A DNA stretch of 48,537 nucleotides. Source: Actinomycetota bacterium (lineage in GTDB: Bacteria > Actinomycetota > Actinomycetes > Nanopelagicales > Nanopelagicaceae). The stretch spans positions 1 to 48,537 of the forward strand of contig JAPLAW010000011.1 in assembly GCA_026393075.1 (NCBI GenBank), given 5' to 3'. A program made the position numbers and the translations under genes. The notes beneath the pieces are model-generated. The model worked only from the letters and a program-made list of their open reading frames with translations. It searched no databases and was not told the origin of the DNA. The stretch's first letter is position 1, and every line of letters begins with the position of its first letter. This document shows, one piece after another, positions 1 through 7,214 of this stretch.

Positions 1-184
1 ATAGGTAGGCAGTTACCACCCAGGTGTAATGCTCGAGACCATTGAATTCTTCAACAATGCTTTTTAGCGCTGCCGAAACAATTGTTTGATCAAGGGCTGC
101 AAGCAGCATGCCAGTCATTAACCCGGAGAGAATAATCAGAATCTCTTTATGGGTATGAACTTTCCCCTGAACTTTCTCCGACAT
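1..184 (-). CDS. MFS drug exporter of the DHA2 family, N-terminal fragment
   Basis: Sixty-one codons read leftward from an ATG at 184 and run off the window edge. After a short polar N-terminus there is a first membrane helix (about residues 15-35) followed by LDQTIVSAAL, which matches the LDxTIVNVAL signature at the end of helix 1 of 14-helix drug:proton antiporters (EmrB/QacA type). The rest of the protein lies outside the window, so substrate cannot be inferred. It is transcribed divergently from the ABC exporter genes that start at 266, with about 80 bases between them. Family call is well supported by the motif despite the truncation. Confidence 0.8.
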   Translation of the reverse strand, partial: MSEKVQGKVHTHKEILIILSGLMTGMLLAALDQTIVSAALKSIVEEFNGLEHYTWVVTAYL

Positions 185-214
185 TTTTGCCTCTCCAGCA
201 TAAGTTCTTGCATT

Positions 215-230
215 GAATCTAAATCGATTC
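215..230. promoter_or_regulatory. Short inverted repeat between divergent exporter genes
   Basis: GAATC at 215-219 and GATTC at 226-230 form a 5-base inverted repeat with a 6-base spacer in the divergent intergenic region of the MFS and ABC exporter genes. The position fits an operator for a local regulator, but no regulator gene is visible and repeats this short arise by chance. Confidence 0.25.
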
Positions 231-265
231 TTGGCTCATAGGCCGTAACAGGGTAAGTTTACTCC

Positions 266-1249
266 GTGAAATCAGTTATCGCAGAGAATCTAGTAAAGAC
301 CTATCGCAAAGGCGAAGTTAAAGCCCTTGATGGGTTATCACTAGATGTCGAAGAAGGCACTGTTTTAGGCGTTCTTGGGCCTAATGGTGCTGGTAAGACA
401 ACTACTGTGAGAATTCTCGCAACCTTGTTACAACCAGATTCAGGACATGCAACTGTTGCAGGTATCGATGTAATTAAGCATCCTGACAAAGTACGCGAAC
501 AAATTGGATTATCAGGTCAATATGCAGCCGTAGATGAAACTCTAACTGGGTGGGATAACTTGGTGATGTTTGGTCGGTTGTATCACTTAGGTCGTCAATC
601 ATCTATTGATCGCGCCAATGAATTACTAGAACGCTTTGATTTAACCGAAGCAGCACGTCGCCCCATCAAAACCTATTCAGGTGGAATGCGTCGTCGCCTT
701 GATTTAGCTGCATCTCTCATCGTTAAGCCAAAGATTTTATTCTTAGATGAACCAACAACTGGTCTAGATCCACGTGGTCGTCAGGATATGTGGGGAGTGA
801 TCCAAGAGTTAGTAAAAGGTGGTGTAACGCTTTTGCTGACAACTCAGTATTTAGAAGAGGCTGATCAATTGGCAGATGAGATCGCAGTGATTGATCGCGG
901 AACTGTTATTGCCCGCGGTACTTCAGATTCATTGAAAAAGCAGGTTGGTGGAGAGCGTTTAGAGATAACTGTCGAGCCAGCAGATCTTGATAAGGTGAAT
1001 GAGATTGTTGCAAAGATCAGTGGTCATGCGACCCACGTTGACCTGCGAACAGTTAGTGCGCCCGTGCTTCATGGCTCAAAGGATCTTATGGAGGCTTTAC
1101 GAGCTATGGATGAAGCCAAGATTCATCCGTTAGATATTGGTTTAAAGCGCCCTTCTTTAGACGATGTATTTTTGTCACTCACAGGACATGTTGCAGAAGA
1201 GACAGTTGTAGAACCTCTTGGCAAGAAGAAGAGAGGTGGCAAGAAATGA
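266..1249 (+). CDS. DrrA-like ABC transporter ATP-binding protein
   Basis: This 327-residue protein is the ATPase half of an ABC-2 type exporter of the daunorubicin-resistance (DrrA) family. Visible motifs are Walker A (GPNGAGKTTT, near residue 40), the signature YSGGMRRRLD (about 135), Walker B with D-loop (ILFLDEPTTGLD) and the H-loop region in LLLTTQYLEEADQL. The tail RPSLDDVFLSLTGH is the C-terminal block typical of DrrA proteins. The start is a GTG at 266; a TAAGTT element and no strong ribosome site precede it, so the mRNA may be leaderless. Its stop overlaps the start of the permease gene by 4 bases (ATGA), so the two are co-translated. The exported substrate is unknown; drugs or envelope lipids are both possible. 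Confidence 0.9.
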   Translation: MKSVIAENLVKTYRKGEVKALDGLSLDVEEGTVLGVLGPNGAGKTTTVRILATLLQPDSGHATVAGIDVIKHPDKVREQIGLSGQYAAVDETLTGWDNLVMFGRLYHLGRQSSIDRANELLERFDLTEAARRPIKTYSGGMRRRLDLAASLIVKPKILFLDEPTTGLDPRGRQDMWGVIQELVKGGVTLLLTTQYLEEADQLADEIAVIDRGTVIARGTSDSLKKQVGGERLEITVEPADLDKVNEIVAKISGHATHVDLRTVSAPVLHGSKDLMEALRAMDEAKIHPLDIGLKRPSLDDVFLSLTGHVAEETVVEPLGKKKRGGKK

Positions 1250-2040
1250 AAAATGCGATTCATGATGCATTGGTCATCACAAAGCGCCAGCTTCTTCAAC
1301 TAGCACGTGTGCCTGAACTTTTAGTTTTCTCAACTATTCAGCCAGTGATGTTCGTTTTATTGTTCCGCTTTGTCTTTGGCGGATCAATTGATTCAGGTCA
1401 GCCTGGCGGATATGTGCAGCTTTTGATGCCTGGAATCTTCGTTCAAACCGTTGCCTTTACCTTGGCTGCAACGGCAGTCGGGCTAGCAGAGGACATGAAG
1501 AAGGGTTTGATCGATCGCTTTAGATCTCTGCCTATCTCTCGTGGTGCGGTAATCATTGGTCGTACATTTGGTGACGCTCTTCTTAATATTTTGGTTCTAG
1601 CTGTGATGGCTCTTGCTGGCTACGCCGTTGGATGGCGTCCAACCTCAGGAATTGTGCAGACAACCCTTGCCTTCGTGTTTCTCTTTATGTTTGGTTACGC
1701 ACTTTCCTGGATTGGAATCTTGGCTGGCCTCTCGGTGAAAGAAGCCCGCACCGTCCAAAGCGTTGGTTTCTTAGTTACCTTCCCGTTGACCTTTTTATCT
1801 AATGCTTTTGCACCAACAACTGGAATGCCAAGAGCGCTGCAGTACTTTGCAGAGTGGAATCCAGTGTCAACCATGGTGGCTGCCTGCCGTCAGTTGTTTG
1901 GTCTAAAAAATGAGTTTGGTGCGACAGCTAACTCTTGGCCGAGCCAACACCCGCTTGAGACTTCACTGTTGTATATCGTGCTTTTGATGGCGATCTTTAT
2001 CCCGTTGAGTATTAGAAAATATAAAAACTACTCAAACTGA
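1246..2040 (+). CDS. DrrB-like ABC-2 permease
   Basis: This 264-residue protein has about six hydrophobic helices and the ABC-2 permease pattern, including the conserved cytoplasmic segment EDMKKGLIDRFRSLPISR that contacts the ATPase, and the late segment around SNAFAPTTGMP. It is the membrane partner of the DrrA-like ATPase encoded immediately upstream with a 4-base overlap. Together they should form a homodimeric-type exporter in the plasma membrane. The gene ends one base before the end of the convergent greA gene, so there is no room for a separate terminator between them. Confidence 0.9.
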   Translation: MKNAIHDALVITKRQLLQLARVPELLVFSTIQPVMFVLLFRFVFGGSIDSGQPGGYVQLLMPGIFVQTVAFTLAATAVGLAEDMKKGLIDRFRSLPISRGAVIIGRTFGDALLNILVLAVMALAGYAVGWRPTSGIVQTTLAFVFLFMFGYALSWIGILAGLSVKEARTVQSVGFLVTFPLTFLSNAFAPTTGMPRALQYFAEWNPVSTMVAACRQLFGLKNEFGATANSWPSQHPLETSLLYIVLLMAIFIPLSIRKYKNYSN

Positions 2041-2517
2041 TTAAGCGAAAAACTCAGCGCCTAAAATTTCAACTGAAATAGTTTTTCCATTAGGTAAGGT
2101 GTATGAAACTTTGTCGCCGATTTTCGCGCCAAGTACTGCTGAACCAAGTGGTGACTTCTCGCTATAAACATCAAGATCATCGGTAGCGATTTCGCGCGAC
2201 CCAAGTAAGAATCTCATTTCATCATCGGCAACGATGGCACTTACAACCATGCCAGCACCGACTACGCCATCAGCACTAGCTGGAGGCGCACCAATAGTCG
2301 CGTTCTCTAACATCTGCTTTAGTTGGCGAATACGTGCTTCGATCTTGCCTTGTTCATCGCGCGCAGCGTGATAGCCGCCATTTTCTTTTAAATCACCTTC
2401 GGCGCGAGCAGCTTCAATCTTCTTGATGACTTCAGTGCGACCTTCAGTTTCGAGGTTGGCGAGTTCAGCAGCTAAACGATCAGCTGCTTCTTGCGTTAAC
2501 CAGGTCTGTGAACTCAT
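2041..2517 (-). CDS. greA: Transcription elongation factor GreA
   Basis: GreA rescues backtracked RNA polymerase by stimulating cleavage of the nascent RNA. The 158-residue length is usual. The N-terminal coiled-coil hairpin (about residues 10-75) carries the acidic tip and the signature ARAEGDLKENGGYHAARDEQ; the C-terminal FKBP-like domain follows and ends near residue 155 (IGDKVSYTLPNGK). It starts at an ATG at 2517, 21 bases downstream of the DUF4307 gene on the same strand, as in mycobacteria where greA (Rv1080c) follows Rv1081c. No unusual features. Confidence 0.97.
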   Translation of the reverse strand: MSSQTWLTQEAADRLAAELANLETEGRTEVIKKIEAARAEGDLKENGGYHAARDEQGKIEARIRQLKQMLENATIGAPPASADGVVGAGMVVSAIVADDEMRFLLGSREIATDDLDVYSEKSPLGSAVLGAKIGDKVSYTLPNGKTISVEILGAEFFA

Positions 2518-2538
2518 AAGGGGAAAGGGTAGTGCAGT

Positions 2539-2916
2539 TTAAAGACAGCGTAAAACGGTGGCAGTAGCGGCCAAATTACGCGTAGGAATCGTGGTGGTGC
2601 GATCGATATAGCCCTGGCCAGCCGGAATCACATCATCGATTTGGCCAACAATTAACTTGTCAAAATCCCGAGCAACCAAAGTGCAAGTTAGTTCACGGTT
2701 TACATCACGGCGGGTAGCTTCATATCGAATAAAGATTTCGCGACTATCGGTTACGGTAAATGAAATCAATCTAAACGTGATCTCTGGTCGAGCATGATGC
2801 AGCCCGGCCCAAAGTAACCAGATCAAGCCAACGCTGAGAATTACCGCAGCGACTGGGCGCCAACGCGCAGCAGGCTTTATGCCGTAACGATCGTTGTAAT
2901 CGAAGTCATTAGCCAT
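2539..2916 (-). CDS. DUF4307 membrane protein
   Basis: This 125-residue protein begins with the family-typical sequence around DYNDRYGIKPAARWR, has one membrane helix (about residues 22-40) and an extracytoplasmic beta-rich domain with a single late cysteine (VLRCL at the C-terminus). It matches the actinobacterial DUF4307 family, whose M. tuberculosis member (Rv1081c) also sits directly upstream of greA. Function of the family is unknown. Co-orientation and a 21-base gap suggest co-transcription with greA. Confidence 0.85.
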   Translation of the reverse strand: MANDFDYNDRYGIKPAARWRPVAAVILSVGLIWLLWAGLHHARPEITFRLISFTVTDSREIFIRYEATRRDVNRELTCTLVARDFDKLIVGQIDDVIPAGQGYIDRTTTIPTRNLAATATVLRCL

Positions 2917-2977
2917 AAGAGTATTCTCTCGTATTAATCAGTAAGATCAAGTCCTAACGATCAGCAAAGGAATAGTT

Positions 2978-3112
2978 ATGAAAGATGTGGAAATTGGTGC
3001 AGCTGGCTCATTAACTATGATCGTTTTATGTACCGCCATGGTATTTCTAATGCGCAGCTTCTATAAGCGCTACACACGTATGCAAAAACGTAGCGAGGAC
3101 GAAACGAATTAA
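2978..3112 (+). CDS. Small single-pass membrane protein, 44 residues
   Basis: An ATG at 2978 opens a 44-codon frame. It encodes an acidic N-terminus, one hydrophobic helix (about residues 8-26, SLTMIVLCTAMVFLM) and a basic, polar tail (RSFYKRYTRMQKRSEDE). The stop TAA at 3110-3112 overlaps the proposed ATT start of the SURF1 gene. A GGA-rich site (AAAGGA) lies 6-11 bases upstream of the ATG. In mycobacteria a small membrane protein gene occupies a similar place after mca; whether this one is related cannot be judged at this length. Function unknown. Confidence 0.6.
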   Translation: MKDVEIGAAGSLTMIVLCTAMVFLMRSFYKRYTRMQKRSEDETN

Positions 3113-3812
3113 ACTGTACGAACGCATTCTGGCTGGTCTAGGAGTTGCGCTTATGGCCGGAGCATTTATCGGGCTAGGAAATTGGCAGTTAGATCGGGCA
3201 CGTGAATTAAAATCTTCGACTCGAACTATTGTTGAAGTTACCGAACCCGTTGAACTGACATCGCTGGCAAAACCTCGAGTAAACATTGATGCGAGAAATT
3301 TCTTAAAAAACGTTTCAACGCAAGGTAACTACATTGCAACTTATAAAAGTGATAACCAAACTTCCGATGGGGTAGCAGCTACAGCTTGGGAAGTTGGCGT
3401 GCTTCAAGTAGATGCCAAATCAGCAATCTTGGTTGTGCGCGGGCTCTGGTCAGAACGTTTAACCGAACCACAAATTGCAATGTCCCAAAAAGTTTCAGTT
3501 ACCGGTGTCCTGCAACCAAGTCAGAGCTCAGATCGCGGCCCGAATTCATCCGATAATTTAGCTCGCGTGGATAGCACCCTGCTTTTAACTAAAGCTGGCC
3601 TTGCCGACTTCGATCTCTATGACGGATTCATCTTGGCCAATAGCGAAGTCGTCGATGGCGCCAAGATCGATCGCACCCGCCTTGAGATTTCAGTCGATAA
3701 TTCCAAAGTGCCTGGTTACTACTGGCAGCACATCTCTTATGTCTTCATCTGGTGGCTCATGGCCGCTTTGGTGCTTTACCTTCCCTTCTATCGCCGTAGA
3801 GTTACCTCATGA
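3108..3812 (+). CDS. SURF1 family cytochrome oxidase assembly protein
   Basis: SURF1 proteins assist assembly of heme-copper cytochrome c oxidase in the membrane. The sequence has the family layout: an N-terminal helix ending in the hallmark GNWQLDRA, a periplasmic domain, a hallmark LVVRGLWS-type strand, and a C-terminal helix (YVFIWWLMAALVLYLPFY) followed by basic residues. The first in-frame ATG is at 3153, but starting there cuts the N-terminal helix to about ten residues. Starting at ATT 3108 restores it, and GAGGA at 3095-3099 lies 8 bases before that codon. ATT initiation is rare, so CTG at 3114 or ATG 3153 remain possible. The stop overlaps the DUF3817 start by 4 bases. Confidence 0.8.
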   Translation: MKLYERILAGLGVALMAGAFIGLGNWQLDRARELKSSTRTIVEVTEPVELTSLAKPRVNIDARNFLKNVSTQGNYIATYKSDNQTSDGVAATAWEVGVLQVDAKSAILVVRGLWSERLTEPQIAMSQKVSVTGVLQPSQSSDRGPNSSDNLARVDSTLLLTKAGLADFDLYDGFILANSEVVDGAKIDRTRLEISVDNSKVPGYYWQHISYVFIWWLMAALVLYLPFYRRRVTS

Positions 3813-4126
3813 CCTCAGGTACATCAATGTCCGGCGTAGTTAAGCGCTATCGAACCATGGCGATTTTGGCCGGAATTATGTCGCTCTTACTCTGGTTTGT
3901 TGATCTACCAGTGGCCTATTTATTCGACAACGAGAGCTGGAAAGCCAATGTGGCCTGGATTCCTTTCGTACACGGTTGGGTCTACGCGCTATATGTTCTA
4001 ACTGCCCTTCAATTTGCAAGCAAAGCTAAATGGCCAGTCATGAAAATGCTCGGATTAGTTTTAGCCGGAACCCTGCCAGTTGCTTCGCTAATTACGGAGC
4101 GAAAAGTTGTATCGCAGTATTCGTAA
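3809..4126 (+). CDS. DUF3817 integral membrane protein
   Basis: The 105-residue product has three hydrophobic segments and the DUF3817 core IPFVHGWVYALYVL near residue 50, plus the preceding basic YRTMAILAGI helix. The family is common in actinobacteria, often near uppS, and has no known function. The ATG at 3809 overlaps the SURF1 stop (ATGA); a second in-frame ATG lies at 3827. Its 3' end overlaps the next gene by 20 bases, so SURF1, DUF3817 and the prenyltransferase look translationally coupled. Confidence 0.85.
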   Translation: MTSGTSMSGVVKRYRTMAILAGIMSLLLWFVDLPVAYLFDNESWKANVAWIPFVHGWVYALYVLTALQFASKAKWPVMKMLGLVLAGTLPVASLITERKVVSQYS

Positions 4127-4895
4127 TTTCATTAAATCGCTGCTGTATCCGATCTATGAGTATCGGTTAGTACGGGCTTTAGATTTCAGCCAAACCCCAC
4201 ATCATGTCGGTGTAATTCTCGATGGCAATCGTCGCTTTGCGAAAGCGAACTCGGAAAGCCTAGGTGGCTCAACACCTGCCCATGGCCATCGCGCTGGGGC
4301 AAACAAGATCGTGGAATTCTTAGGTTGGTGCGAAGAAGCTGAAGTAAAAGTCGTAACTCTCTGGCTGCTTTCAACTGATAATTTCAAACGAACAGATGAA
4401 GAGTTAACTGCGCTTTTGGGAATTATCGGCAATACCGTTGATGAATTAGCAGCAACTGGGCGCTGGAATATTAAAGCCGTTGGCGCCCTAGATTTACTGC
4501 CAGAGTGGCTAGCAACCAAACTCTCTGCGCTAAAGCCAATTCGCAGCGATGGCTTAGAAGTTAACGTGGCAATTAGTTATGGCGGCCGTCGCGAAATTGT
4601 TGACGCTGTTAAGAGTTACTTAACTTCTGAAAAAAATGATGGCCACGATTTAGCAGCTGCAGCTGAAAATATCTCAGCCGATGAGATTGCTAAGTATCTC
4701 TATACCGCCGGCCAACCTGACCCCGAGTTATTAATTAGAACTTCGGGTGAACAACGGCTTGGTGGCTTCTTGCTGTGGCAGAGTGCACAATCTGAATATT
4801 ATTTCTGCGAAGCTTATTGGCCAGATTTCCGCCGGGTAGATTTCTTAAGAGCGCTTCGTTCTTACGCAACCCGTCATCGTCGCCTAGGGAAGTAG
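4107..4895 (+). CDS. uppS: cis-Prenyltransferase (isoprenyl diphosphate synthase, UppS family)
   Basis: UppS-family enzymes condense isopentenyl diphosphate in cis to make the polyprenyl carriers for cell wall synthesis. At 262 residues the protein shows the catalytic loop HVGVILDGNRRFA with Asp39, and the C-terminal substrate-binding block RTSGEQRLGGFLLWQ followed by SEYYF. The Arg in DGNRR in place of the usual DGNGR, and the N-terminal LYPIYEYRL segment, resemble the short-chain mycobacterial homologue Rv1086, so the product may be Z-farnesyl or another short chain rather than the C55 carrier. The start is TTG at 4107 with GGAG about 8 bases upstream, inside the DUF3817 gene. Confidence 0.93.
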   Translation: MYRSIRNFIKSLLYPIYEYRLVRALDFSQTPHHVGVILDGNRRFAKANSESLGGSTPAHGHRAGANKIVEFLGWCEEAEVKVVTLWLLSTDNFKRTDEELTALLGIIGNTVDELAATGRWNIKAVGALDLLPEWLATKLSALKPIRSDGLEVNVAISYGGRREIVDAVKSYLTSEKNDGHDLAAAAENISADEIAKYLYTAGQPDPELLIRTSGEQRLGGFLLWQSAQSEYYFCEAYWPDFRRVDFLRALRSYATRHRRLGK

Positions 4896-5027
4896 TCATT
4901 TAGATTTAACTTTTGTTAACCGCGTGTCGGTACCAATTTGCGTATCAGCAGTTCTAGCGTTTGCACATCGCCTACAACAACTAAATATGACCTCCGAACA
5001 CTTTCAAATTTGAATGCGAGGAATTTC

Positions 5028-6335
5028 TTGAGCGCTGCGGATAGAAAAACTTATGTCCTAGATACCAGCGTTCTGCTCGCCGATCCGGCCGCGTTAGGCC
5101 GATTCGCCGAACATGAGGTCATCATTCCGGTGGCAGTAATTGGTGAATTAGAAACCAAGCGTGACCACCCAGAATTGGGCTATTTTGCGCGTGCAGCACT
5201 GCGATATTTAGATGATTTACGCATTACTCATGGTCGCTTAGATCGCCCGCTAAAGGTCACTCCTGAAGGCGGCACCCTTTCGGTCGAACTCAATCACACC
5301 GATTTAAGTTCGCTGCCTCATGGTTTCTTGCGCGATGGCACTAACGATTCGCGCATTTTGGCGATTGCAAAGAATTTAATGTCAGATGGCAAGAAAGTAG
5401 TTTTAGTTACTAAAGATTTGCCACTTCGAGTTAAGGCATCGGCAGTTGGCGTCGAGGCCGAGGAATATCGGGCTGAGACAGTTTCCAACAGTGGCTGGAC
5501 CGGCATCGAAGAGATCGACGTTGGCCACCAAATCATCGATGACCTCTATGCCACTGATCGCGCCGACCACGAAGTCGCCCACCAATTGCCAGTTCATACC
5601 GGCATCGTTTTGCATTCCGAAAAAGGCAGCGCCTTAGCCCGAGTTACTGTCGATAAACAATTGCAATTAGTTCGGGGCGATCGCAGCGCCTTTGGTCTGC
5701 ATGGTCGCAGCGCCGAACAACGAATTGCCCTTGATCTTTTACTCGATCCAGATATCGGCATCGTCTCTCTCGGCGGTCGCGCCGGAACTGGCAAGAGTGC
5801 GCTAGCTCTTTGCGCCGGACTCGAAGCAGTTATGGAAAAGCGGCTACATAAGAAGGTAGTAATTTTCCGTCCGCTCTATCCAGTTGGCGGACAAGAGCTG
5901 GGCTACTTGCCAGGTAGCGAAAACGAAAAGATGTCGCCTTGGGCCCAAGCCGTTTTCGACACTTTGGGCGCGCTAGTTAGCCAGCAAGTCATCGATGAAA
6001 TTATTGACCGCGGGCTAATCGAAGTTCTGCCGCTGACCCACATTCGCGGTCGCTCTTTGCACGACTCTTTTGTGATTGTCGATGAAGCCCAGTCGCTTGA
6101 ACGCGGAGTTCTGCTAACCGTGCTCTCACGAATCGGCCAATCTTCGCGAGTGATCCTGACCCATGACGTTGCCCAACGCGATAACTTGCGAGTTGGCCGC
6201 CACGATGGCGTCGTTGCCGTGGTCGAAACGTTAAAGGGCCACCCACTTTTCGCCCACGTGACCCTGACTCGATCAGAGCGCTCTCCGATTGCCGCCCTGG
6301 TCACCGAGCTGCTCGAAGGCCCAATTCCTAACTAG
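5028..6335 (+). CDS. phoH2: PhoH2-type PIN-domain RNase/ATPase
   Basis: This is a fusion of an N-terminal PIN ribonuclease domain and a C-terminal PhoH ATPase; the mycobacterial homologue (Rv1095) is an RNA helicase/RNase. PIN features are [12 protein letters not shown] (first acidic residue), GELETKRDH and [12 protein letters not shown]. The PhoH part has Walker [14 protein letters not shown] and Walker [11 protein letters not shown]. The open frame reaches back to an ATG at 4938, but the extra residues look non-family; TTG at 5028 has GAGGAA just upstream and gives 435 residues, close to the mycobacterial length. It lies in the same order after uppS as in mycobacteria. About 130 bases separate it from uppS. 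Confidence 0.92.
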   Translation: MSAADRKTYVLDTSVLLADPAALGRFAEHEVIIPVAVIGELETKRDHPELGYFARAALRYLDDLRITHGRLDRPLKVTPEGGTLSVELNHTDLSSLPHGFLRDGTNDSRILAIAKNLMSDGKKVVLVTKDLPLRVKASAVGVEAEEYRAETVSNSGWTGIEEIDVGHQIIDDLYATDRADHEVAHQLPVHTGIVLHSEKGSALARVTVDKQLQLVRGDRSAFGLHGRSAEQRIALDLLLDPDIGIVSLGGRAGTGKSALALCAGLEAVMEKRLHKKVVIFRPLYPVGGQELGYLPGSENEKMSPWAQAVFDTLGALVSQQVIDEIIDRGLIEVLPLTHIRGRSLHDSFVIVDEAQSLERGVLLTVLSRIGQSSRVILTHDVAQRDNLRVGRHDGVVAVVETLKGHPLFAHVTLTRSERSPIAALVTELLEGPIPN

Positions 6336-6571
6336 TCGGCCGGCTCAGCGAGGTGCCTAAAAAGAGCCCTCTTTTAATGTCACACTCACATTTCGGACAT
6401 TTCGGACTTCCGCCTAGGTGACCTGCGCTTTTACAACAGCACCCGATGTGGCTTTCCTTAGAATTTACGACTCACGCGGCTTTCAGTTTGCCGATGTCAG
6501 TGTGCCTTGCCAGTCTAAACCCTGTTACTCACCCAAGCGGGTGAGATTAAAGGGTAAGGAAAGGAGTCACC
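6336..6571 (+). promoter_or_regulatory. Structured leader of the secreted transglycosylase-like gene
   Basis: This 236-base gap has no convincing gene. It contains a weak AAAAGA/TCTTTT hairpin just after phoH2, a perfect tandem copy of the 9-mer CATTTCGGA (6389-6406), and a hairpin CTCACCC (6528-6534) / GGGTGAG (6539-6545) enclosed by ACCCT (6519-6523) / AGGGT (6551-6555). The ribosome site AAGGAG at 6561-6566 follows within a few bases. Related cell-wall hydrolase genes in other actinobacteria are controlled by c-di-AMP (ydaO) riboswitches; I cannot match that consensus here, so only a structured leader is claimed. Confidence 0.4.
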
Positions 6572-7189
6572 GTGGGTTTGCATTTGAACTCTTCACGTCG
6601 CGCATTAGCGATCTGGGCAACTGTGGCTGCTTTCTTAGGTATCGCAATCTTGCAACCAAGTGCCTATGGCCTTGAGTTCCCCGCTACGACCTCACTGACC
6701 ATGCCAATACCTGGCGTGGTTGAGGGTCAAACTGGCGATGTGTTCTTAACTTCCAAACTAGATCCTGAAATTGCGCCAATCGAGGCTGCTCTCTTTAGCG
6801 AGCTATCTTCATCGGCCACAGTTTTAGCTTCATCGATGTCTTTGGTTTCCTTAGCCAGCGCCAGCGTTGAACTAGCCCGCACCCCCGATGGTGCCCGCGA
6901 AGTTGCCAAGGTTTTGATGGATGATAAATATGGCTGGGGCGAAAAGCAGTATGTCTGCCTAGATGACCTTTGGGCCAAAGAGAGCCACTGGAACTACAAG
7001 GCGAGCAATCGTCGCTCAGGCGCTCACGGAATTCCACAAGCTCTGCCAGCTACCAAAATGGAAGTTATCGGAACCGACTGGCGCACCAACCCAGTAACTC
7101 AGATCTCTTGGGGTCTTCGCTATATCGATATCCGATATGACACCCCGTGCAAGGCTTGGGCTAAATTCAAGCGCTCTAATTATTACTAA
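6572..7189 (+). CDS. Secreted lytic transglycosylase-like protein
   Basis: The 205-residue product has an N-terminal signal peptide (basic start, hydrophobic run ALAIWATVAAFLGIAIL, likely cleavage after SAYG). The C-terminal half is the short goose-lysozyme-like module common in actinobacterial secreted proteins: YGWGEKQYVCLDDLWAKESH, SGAHGIPQALPATKM, DWRTNPVTQISWGLRYI. The Glu of KESHW is the expected catalytic acid and two cysteines (one in YVCLDDL, one in TPCKAW) probably pair. It should act on peptidoglycan outside the cell. The start is GTG at 6572 with AAGGAG five bases upstream. The next gene is convergent. Confidence 0.85.
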   Translation: MGLHLNSSRRALAIWATVAAFLGIAILQPSAYGLEFPATTSLTMPIPGVVEGQTGDVFLTSKLDPEIAPIEAALFSELSSSATVLASSMSLVSLASASVELARTPDGAREVAKVLMDDKYGWGEKQYVCLDDLWAKESHWNYKASNRRSGAHGIPQALPATKMEVIGTDWRTNPVTQISWGLRYIDIRYDTPCKAWAKFKRSNYY

Positions 7190-7214
7190 GCCGATTGCTA
7201 ATTAATTCTTAGCT

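Noticed and set aside
6418-6675. 85-codon ORF overlapping the transglycosylase start
   Set aside because: It runs out of frame into the signal-peptide region of the real gene and lacks a ribosome site.
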